From assembly GCA_017996315.1 (NCBI GenBank), contig JAGOHE010000004.1, positions 1-38,719 of the forward strand: a DNA stretch of 38,719 nt, written 5' to 3'. Source of the DNA: Kiritimatiellia bacterium (GTDB taxonomy: Bacteria; Verrucomicrobiota; Kiritimatiellia; PWTM01). Positions 33,647 through 38,719 of this stretch are shown one piece after another (the first letter of the stretch is position 1; each line of letters begins with the position of its first letter). Both the position numbers and the translations under genes were made by a program. The notes under the pieces are model-generated. The model was not told the origin of the DNA, did no database searches, and saw nothing but the letters and a program-made list of their open reading frames with translations.

Positions 33647-35125
33647 TCATCCTCCCCGGGTGATGTGGAGCATCATATCAGTCCCGGACTTGTCTTCTTG
33701 TTTTTCCTCCGGCTCACGCTGTCCGTACAGGTTCCATTCGGCCGAACGCACTCCGGAAAGAGGCAGTCGAATCGAGCCCGTGTTATCCGACGAGCCTTCA
33801 ACAACCTCTTCGGCCAGCCGTGCGCTGCCGAGCGTAATGATCGTGTCATCCCACAGCGCCAATCGCATGTCGTCCCGGTTCCGGCGCGCGCGCGCGTCAT
33901 TCTTTGCGAAGGTGATCAGATAGATGCGATCCACCGAAATCTCCTGCACGCCAAAGGAAGTCTCGACGCACGCGGTCTCCCCGGACAGCGCTTTCAGCGC
34001 GCCCGAGATATGATCGCCATCGTTCAGCGAGAGGGTTTCGGCCGTCCCGACCGCCGGAGCCTCTTTCCCGGAATCCGGCGTCCGGCCGTCCCACTCGCTC
34101 ACGCGGATATTTCGGACGATGATGGGCGGGCTACCCATGCAGCTGCAGAAGACGATCGCCTTGCCTTTTCCGTCAAAGCCCTGGAAATCCGTCCAGTCGG
34201 CCACCTGCGCGCCATTCACATAGACCAGGATCTTCTTCTGCTCCAAGTCCGTGAAGATGGAAAACCGCGCGGCATACTGATCGTTAATGCTTTCCAGCCC
34301 CTGCAGATTCGCTTGGCCGATCCGGCGATTGGCGGACATGGGGATGATGTGATAAAGAGTAATGCGGTTGTTGTCCTGGAGGGCGAACTCGTAGCAGTGA
34401 TTTGTCCCGACATGCGTGGTCGTCTGGTCGGAATAGAATGTGAACAGAAACGCACACTTGGCAAACCACTTCAACTCAAAATCAATGCGGGATTTCGGAG
34501 GCATCCGATCCAGTTGACGGCCGATAATGTCGTCGTTGAGGTGAATGTCTTCGTTGAAAATTCGGGGTGAGCCATGGGTGTTGGTCCATCCCTCCGGATT
34601 GCCCGGCCCCTCGAAGATCGTGCCCATGGCGCTGGTGTGCCTGGCGGACTGGATCAGCGCGCGAGCGATCTTCACGCGCCCCGAATACCAGGTGTCCAAC
34701 TCCAGGGTCTGGTCGTCCAACGCCACCATCTCGCCCCGCAACAGGTCCCCGTTGGTGAGCGTTACCGCCCAGTTCGACGCGGGGGTCTGCGCTCCGTTCT
34801 CCCGGCGCGACGCCTTGAACCGCCGGAGCCCGATCGTGGCGACATCCGCCGGTTCGCGCAAACTCTCATGCCGGAACGAAATCAACCCGGCCGAGGTGTC
34901 CATGCGTTCCCATGTGCCCGTCATCCGGTCGCCGTTGAGCAACTCGAGCACTCCGGCGCCGGCGGGGACGGCCGGCGCGGCGGGATCCTGTTGCGGCGAG
35001 GCCGGCGCATCCCCGGAGGCGGCCGGGCCCGGGGGATGGATCGCCGGAGGCGGGATGATTTCAATCGCCGCCCACGCGGCGGCGGCAAAGAGCAGGGCGA
35101 ATGCGGCGGTCAGTTTCATCCGCAT
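33647..35125 (-). CDS. Secreted lectin-like protein B (tandem paralog)
   Basis: A 492-residue exported protein, signal peptide about 1-20 (MRMKLTAAFALLFAAAAWA). A Pro/Ala linker leads to two short strand repeats of the form LLNGDRMTGTWERMD and LTNGDLLRGEMVALDDQTLE, then a concanavalin A/LamG-like core (GWTNTHGSPRIFNEDIHLND through KKILVYVNGAQVADW and NIRVSEWDGRTPD), and again LSLNDGDHISGALKALSGE. The first, second and last blocks share a NGD-x-(L/I)-x-G pattern common in planctomycete secreted proteins. GGAGGA lies about 8 nt before the ATG. It is very similar to the next gene upstream and is the downstream copy of a tandem duplication. Function unknown; binding is likelier than catalysis. 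Confidence 0.75.
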   Translation of the reverse strand: MRMKLTAAFALLFAAAAWAAIEIIPPPAIHPPGPAASGDAPASPQQDPAAPAVPAGAGVLELLNGDRMTGTWERMDTSAGLISFRHESLREPADVATIGLRRFKASRRENGAQTPASNWAVTLTNGDLLRGEMVALDDQTLELDTWYSGRVKIARALIQSARHTSAMGTIFEGPGNPEGWTNTHGSPRIFNEDIHLNDDIIGRQLDRMPPKSRIDFELKWFAKCAFLFTFYSDQTTTHVGTNHCYEFALQDNNRITLYHIIPMSANRRIGQANLQGLESINDQYAARFSIFTDLEQKKILVYVNGAQVADWTDFQGFDGKGKAIVFCSCMGSPPIIVRNIRVSEWDGRTPDSGKEAPAVGTAETLSLNDGDHISGALKALSGETACVETSFGVQEISVDRIYLITFAKNDARARRNRDDMRLALWDDTIITLGSARLAEEVVEGSSDNTGSIRLPLSGVRSAEWNLYGQREPEEKQEDKSGTDMMLHITRGG

Positions 35126-35154
35126 GTCGGGTGTCCTCCCGGCGCCCCACCGCG

Positions 35155-35291
35155 CATCCGCCCGAAGGGTTCTGGGCGGCGGCATGGCGGCCAGCCGGGG
35201 ATCGGTTCCATCGGCTGAAAGACATGAATGCGCATCGGAATATTTCGTCACACGCGCCGCCGGGGAATCCCCGGATACGGCGATGGATCAT
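35155..35291 (-). pseudogene. Duplication scar with relics of the two flanking genes
   Basis: The gap between the paralogs is mosaic. Positions 35214-35291 align without gaps to 33573-33650, the leader and first codons of the helical-repeat gene (MRIHVFQ); I count 9 differences in 78 bp, and the GAGG ribosome site is changed to GAAA. Positions 35176-35213 match 37553-37590 inside the squalene-cyclase-like gene with a 1-nt indel, and 35155-35182 match 36922-36949 near its 3' end with 2 differences in 28. The simplest reading is duplication of a block with both genes followed by deletion. Confidence 0.75.
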
Positions 35292-36760
35292 AGGGCGATG
35301 GGGAACATCACTTCAGGCCCGGCCTCTTCCTCTTGTTTGTCCTCCGGCTCGCGCCGCCCGTACAGGTTCCATTCGGCCGAACGCACTCCGGAGAGGGGCA
35401 GTCGCATCGAGCCCATGTTTTCCGACGAGCCTTCGAAACTCCCGTCGGCCAGCCGGGCGATGTCGAGCGTCACGATCGTGTCATCCCAAAGCGCCAACCG
35501 CATATCGCCCCGGTTCCGGCGCGCGCGCGCTTCATTCTTCGCGAAGGTGATCAGGTTGATGCGATCCACCGGAATCTCCAGCGCGCCAAAGGAGGTCTCG
35601 ACGCGCGCGGTTTCCCCGGACAGCGATTTCAGATCGCCCGAGAGCTGATCGCCATTGTTCAGCGACAGCGTTTCGGCCGTCCCGACCCCCGAAGCCTCTT
35701 TCCCGGAATCCGGCGTCCGGCCATCCCACTCGCTCACGCGGATGTTTCGTACGAGGAGCGGGTTCCCCTGGCTGCTGCAGAAGGCGATCGCCTTGCCTTT
35801 CCCGTCGAAGACCTGGGAATCCGTCCAATCGGCCACCTGCGCGCCATTCATATAGACCAGGATCTTCTTCTGTGCCACATCCGTGAAGATGGAAAATCGC
35901 GCGACATACTGCTGGCTTTCGTTTTCCAGCCCCTGCAGATTCGTCTGGCCGATCCGGCGCTGGCCGGAATTGGGGGTGACGCGGTTCAGTTCAATGCGGC
36001 TGTTGCCCTGGAGGCTGAACATGTAGCAGCCGTTCGCTCCGTCCTGCAGGGTCGGTTTGTCGGCATAAAATGCGACCAGGAAATAGCAGTAGGCGAACCA
36101 CCGCACCTCAAAATCAATGCGTGATTTCGGAGGCATTCGATCCAGTTCGCGGCCGACAATGGCGTTGTTGCCCAGATGAATGTCTTCGTTGGAAAAGCGG
36201 GGTTTGCCTTTGGTGTTGGTCCATCCCTCCGGATCGCCCGGCCCCTCGAAGATCGTACCCATGGCGCTGGTGTGCGCGGTGGACTGGACCAGCGCGCGAT
36301 CTATTTTCACGCGCCCCGAATACCAGGTGTCCAGCTCCAGGGTCTTGTCGTCCAACGCCACCACGTTGCCCCGCATCAGGTCCCCGTTGGTGAGCGTCAC
36401 GGCCCAGTTCGACGCGGGGGCCTGCGTTCCGGTCCCCCGGCGCGACGCCTTGAACCGCCGGAGCCCGATCGTGGCGACATCCGCGGGTTCGCGCAAACTC
36501 TCGTGCCGGAACGAAATCAATCCGGTCGAGGCGTCCATGCGTTCCCATGTGCCCGTCAGACGGTCGCCGTTGAGCAACTCGAGCACTCCGGCACCGGCGG
36601 GGCCGGCTGGAGCGGCGGGATCCTGTTCCGGCGAGGCCGGCGCTCCGCCGGAGGCGTCCGTGCCCGGCGGATTGGTCGCCGGAGACGGAATGATTTCAAT
36701 GGCCGCCCATGCGGCGGCGGTAAAGAACACGGCGAATACGGCAGTCATTTTCATACGCAT
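35288..36760 (-). CDS. Secreted lectin-like protein A (tandem paralog)
   Basis: A 490-residue paralog of the next gene downstream, with the same signal peptide (MRMKMTAVFAVFFTAAAWA), linker, NGD repeats, LamG-like core (WTNTKGKPRFSNEDIHLGNN; KKILVYMNGAQVADWTD; VRNIRVSEWDGRTPDSGKE) and acidic tail (EPEDKQEEEAGPE). Differences cluster in the central core, for example the segment FYADKPTLQDGANGCYMFS, so the two may bind different partners while keeping the outer scaffold. The start at 36760 has GGAGGAG about 8 nt upstream, the same arrangement as in the paralog. It starts 70 nt after the stop of the squalene-cyclase-like gene. The stop at 35288 lies within the duplicated scar. Confidence 0.75.
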   Translation of the reverse strand: MRMKMTAVFAVFFTAAAWAAIEIIPSPATNPPGTDASGGAPASPEQDPAAPAGPAGAGVLELLNGDRLTGTWERMDASTGLISFRHESLREPADVATIGLRRFKASRRGTGTQAPASNWAVTLTNGDLMRGNVVALDDKTLELDTWYSGRVKIDRALVQSTAHTSAMGTIFEGPGDPEGWTNTKGKPRFSNEDIHLGNNAIVGRELDRMPPKSRIDFEVRWFAYCYFLVAFYADKPTLQDGANGCYMFSLQGNSRIELNRVTPNSGQRRIGQTNLQGLENESQQYVARFSIFTDVAQKKILVYMNGAQVADWTDSQVFDGKGKAIAFCSSQGNPLLVRNIRVSEWDGRTPDSGKEASGVGTAETLSLNNGDQLSGDLKSLSGETARVETSFGALEIPVDRINLITFAKNEARARRNRGDMRLALWDDTIVTLDIARLADGSFEGSSENMGSMRLPLSGVRSAEWNLYGRREPEDKQEEEAGPEVMFPIAL

Positions 36761-36830
36761 GTCGGGTCTCCTCCCCGCGCTCCGGGGCGCGGTTATTACG
36801 GGCTCAACGGGCAAACATTCTCCTGGGCCA

Positions 36831-37856
36831 TCACCGTTCATAAATCGGCAGATAACGATAGTTCAGCGCCATGGAAAGCAGCGACGTGGCGGTGCAAAAG
36901 GTGGATCCGTTCGGACCATCCCATCCGCCCGAAGCGTTCTGGGTGGCGGACAGTCGGTCGGCGAGCTGGCGGTTCCACGTCCGCCAGGCATTCATGTCGG
37001 CGCGAAAATACGCCTGCGCGGCATAGTAGAGATAATAGAAATAATAGCTGTCCTGCGCGTTGTCGCCGGAGCGCTTGAGCCAGGCCCATGCGTCCCGGAA
37101 CAAACGGCTGTTTCGCTCGCGGGCCAGGGTGGCCACCACGACGGCAATCGCATTGCGCGGGGGCGAGCCTTCGCCGCGTTCGGTATATCCGATGCCGCCG
37201 TCGGGGTTCTGGCACTCGCGGTAGAACGCCAGCGCGCGCTCGATGGCCTCATCGGGAACTTCCAGCCCGGCGTTGCGCGCGGCGAACAACGCGACCACCT
37301 GCGCCCCGCTGACGGTGGTGTCGGCATCCGAGCTGCCCGGCGAATATCGCCACGCCCCGGGCCGGCTGTGTTTCTGGGCTTCGAGAATCAATCGGACGGC
37401 CCGGACGAGCGCGGGGCCCAGTCGCGGTTCATCCACCATCCCGTACAGCTCCGCCAGGGCCAGGGTCGCAAAACCGTGGTGATACATCGAGGGCCCGAAA
37501 TAGCCCTGGGCGTCCTGCATGCCGAGCAAGGCGTCCAGTCCGCGGCGGATGGCGGCGGCATGGCGGCCATATCGGGGATCGGTTCCTTCGGCGATCAGCG
37601 CCAGCAGCGACAAACCCTGGATGGCGGGGCCGTCCTCGCCGTCCTCGTTGCTCCACCGCCCGTTGGCCGCCTGCGCGCGGACGAGCCAATCCTGCCCGCG
37701 CTCGTACATGCGGACGATATCCTCCGGCACCTGCTCGCCGATATAGCCCGCCGGCATCCGGGTCATCGGCGCCTGGGCGCGGGCGGAAGTCATCCCGGCC
37801 GCCGCGACCGCCGCCACGATGATCGCGCGGCCGATACGGGTTCGAGTTCGACTCAT
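36831..37856 (-). CDS. Secreted squalene-cyclase-like alpha/alpha repeat protein
   Basis: A 341-residue exported protein (signal peptide 1-27, ends SARA-Q). Four or more alpha/alpha-toroid repeats carry Q-x2-x-G-(G/x)-W-like motifs: QAANGRWSNED, QDAQGYFGPS, QNPDGGIGYTERG and QNASGGWDGPNGS. This is the prenyltransferase/squalene-oxidase repeat. DADTT at 177-181 resembles the DxDD of squalene-hopene cyclase, but the full motif is missing and the chain is half the enzyme's length and secreted, so cyclase activity is unlikely. Such proteins are frequent in planctomycetes and verrucomicrobia with unknown role. Its ATG overlaps the stop of the upstream gene (ATGA). It shares relic sequence with the duplication scar at 35155-35213. 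Confidence 0.8.
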   Translation of the reverse strand: MSRTRTRIGRAIIVAAVAAAGMTSARAQAPMTRMPAGYIGEQVPEDIVRMYERGQDWLVRAQAANGRWSNEDGEDGPAIQGLSLLALIAEGTDPRYGRHAAAIRRGLDALLGMQDAQGYFGPSMYHHGFATLALAELYGMVDEPRLGPALVRAVRLILEAQKHSRPGAWRYSPGSSDADTTVSGAQVVALFAARNAGLEVPDEAIERALAFYRECQNPDGGIGYTERGEGSPPRNAIAVVVATLARERNSRLFRDAWAWLKRSGDNAQDSYYFYYLYYAAQAYFRADMNAWRTWNRQLADRLSATQNASGGWDGPNGSTFCTATSLLSMALNYRYLPIYER

Positions 37857-38719
37857 GGCTCCCCCTCCATCGCTTCATAATACCGCTGAATGGCATCCCG
37901 GTATTCGGCAGGCCATGTGGCCGGATCGCCCCCGGTCGCGCGGCCGCCCGTCGAGGAATCCTCGCTGCGTCCGCCTTCGCTGTCCGGCGTCCCGACGCCT
38001 CCGCCGGAATCGCGCGCGCCGCGGCCGCCCGTCGGGCCTGCGGTCTCCCCGGGCTGCGGATCGCCCGGTTCCTGCGACTCGGAAGGTTGCGCGGAGCTCG
38101 ATCCGCGCTGTCCTTGCATCATCCTCGCGATCGTCTCAATGATCTGGGTCTGCCCGCCCAACGCCGGCGCGCCCGTATCCGGGCGGTCCAGGTCGGAGGC
38201 CACCTCGTCGGACACATCGGCCAGCGAGCGCATCATCTGCGCCGCCTGCTCCATCCGGGTTTGATACGACATGGTGAACAGGGAACGCCCGATGTCCCGC
38301 TGCCGTTTCGACAACAATTTCACCGCGCCGGCGTACGTCTCCGAATCCCGGCCTTCGTCCGCGGCGCGGGTCTGCTCGCGCAGCATTTCCTCCTGCACCC
38401 GGGCCCGCATGAGCCCGAACAGGATGTCCGGCTCAAGCCCCTGCTGTTCTCCTCCTCCGCCGCCGCCATCGCCGCCCTGCGGGGGCGTCGCCGAGGATTC
38501 CAGCGCATCGGCCCACGCCTCAAACCGCGCCGCCAGCGCTTCAAGTTCAGTCGAGGCCATCATGAGCTGATTGGCGTCCATCCGGCGCAGCGCGACGTCA
38601 AACTGACCCAGTACGTCCGGCTCGCTCATTTCGAGCCGGATGCGCTCGTAAATTTCCTGCCGGGTACGCGTGTAGAACGCGCCGAGATCGTCGCGCACAT
38701 ATCCGGCCCCGCGCCGCGG
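37853..38719 (-). CDS. Coiled-coil protein, 3' part only
   Basis: The frame is open to the window edge with no start inside; 288 residues are visible (…GYVRDDLGAFYTR onward). The visible part is helix-rich with Met/Gln/Ala-rich segments (FTMSYQTRMEQAAQMMRSLA), a Gly/Gln-rich linker and a disordered Ser/Gly/Glu-rich C-terminal third. No membrane helix is seen in this part. It is coupled by ATGA to the squalene-cyclase-like gene. It resembles the tail of the large DUF4175-type coiled-coil proteins found beside MoxR/VWA gene sets in this group, but this is only a loose impression. Most of the gene lies to the right of the window. Confidence 0.6.
   Translation of the reverse strand, partial: PRRGAGYVRDDLGAFYTRTRQEIYERIRLEMSEPDVLGQFDVALRRMDANQLMMASTELEALAARFEAWADALESSATPPQGGDGGGGGGEQQGLEPDILFGLMRARVQEEMLREQTRAADEGRDSETYAGAVKLLSKRQRDIGRSLFTMSYQTRMEQAAQMMRSLADVSDEVASDLDRPDTGAPALGGQTQIIETIARMMQGQRGSSSAQPSESQEPGDPQPGETAGPTGGRGARDSGGGVGTPDSEGGRSEDSSTGGRATGGDPATWPAEYRDAIQRYYEAMEGEP

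Noticed and set aside
36831-37856. Squalene-hopene cyclase, hence hopanoid synthesis
   Set aside because: The chain is about half the enzyme's length, has a signal peptide and lacks the complete DxDD motif; no hopanoid gene is nearby.
36180-37880. Plus-strand open frame of 566 codons
   Set aside because: It crosses two minus-strand genes with signal peptides and ribosome sites; the product has no family pattern.
1-38719. CRISPR array, transposase or phage integrase
   Set aside because: No regular spaced repeats and no recombinase or transposase motifs were found in any frame.

Overview
The window is GC-rich, gene-dense bacterial chromosome. Its gene content points to the Planctomycetes-Verrucomicrobia-Chlamydiae superphylum, most likely a Kiritimatiellota or Verrucomicrobiota relative. 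The pointers are a Ser/Thr kinase with an N-terminal zinc ribbon and C-terminal leucine-rich repeats, isolated pseudopilins with GF(T)xxE motifs, a GH29 fucosidase with carbohydrate-binding modules, a secreted squalene-cyclase-like repeat protein, and secreted paralogs of the kind common in that group. This placement is inference from content; there is no 16S gene here. Shine-Dalgarno sites (GGAGG, GAGG) are used in many places. At least nine gene pairs overlap by exactly 4 nt (ATGA or GTGA).

Layout, left to right. 1-3182 (minus): lipoprotein, pseudopilin, thiE, a Crp/Fnr regulator and a truncated uvsE; the last three are joined by ATGA overlaps. 3417-4523 (plus): a NahK-like sugar kinase, followed by a perfect 12-bp hairpin and a palindromic element. 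4802-7815 (minus): an HtrA-type protease with four PDZ-like segments and a downstream trypsin-fold protein that seems to have lost its active site. 7927-13067 (plus): a CBM9-like protein, a membrane protein and the zinc-ribbon/kinase/LRR protein. 13149-15932 (plus): typA, then a DUF3943 protein with its own consensus promoter. 16009-17789 (minus): an omptin-family outer-membrane protease behind a YycJ-type metallo-hydrolase. 17851-19343 (plus): a zinc-ribbon protein and a GT4 glycosyltransferase. 19270-20504 (minus): an FHA protein and a pseudopilin. 20681-24735 (plus): alpha-L-fucosidase, rubredoxin, ECF sigma factor and zinc-binding anti-sigma factor. 24892-26000 (minus): wrbA and a MarR regulator with a palindromic operator. 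26150-28685 (minus): a nuclease-helicase fusion (DUF2075) beside a tRNA-Leu(GAG) gene. 28750-38719 (minus): two SPFH proteins preceded by secreted proteins, including a tandem pair of close paralogs.

The most interesting items are these: the omptin with all four catalytic positions intact in what looks like a non-proteobacterial genome; the four-PDZ HtrA paired with a pseudoprotease; two co-transcribed SPFH proteins that each carry three ~50-residue N-terminal repeats; the DUF2075 protein with a RecB-type nuclease signature next to a tRNA; and a duplication scar between the two paralogs that preserves fragments of both flanking genes. I see no CRISPR array, transposase, integrase or replication origin.
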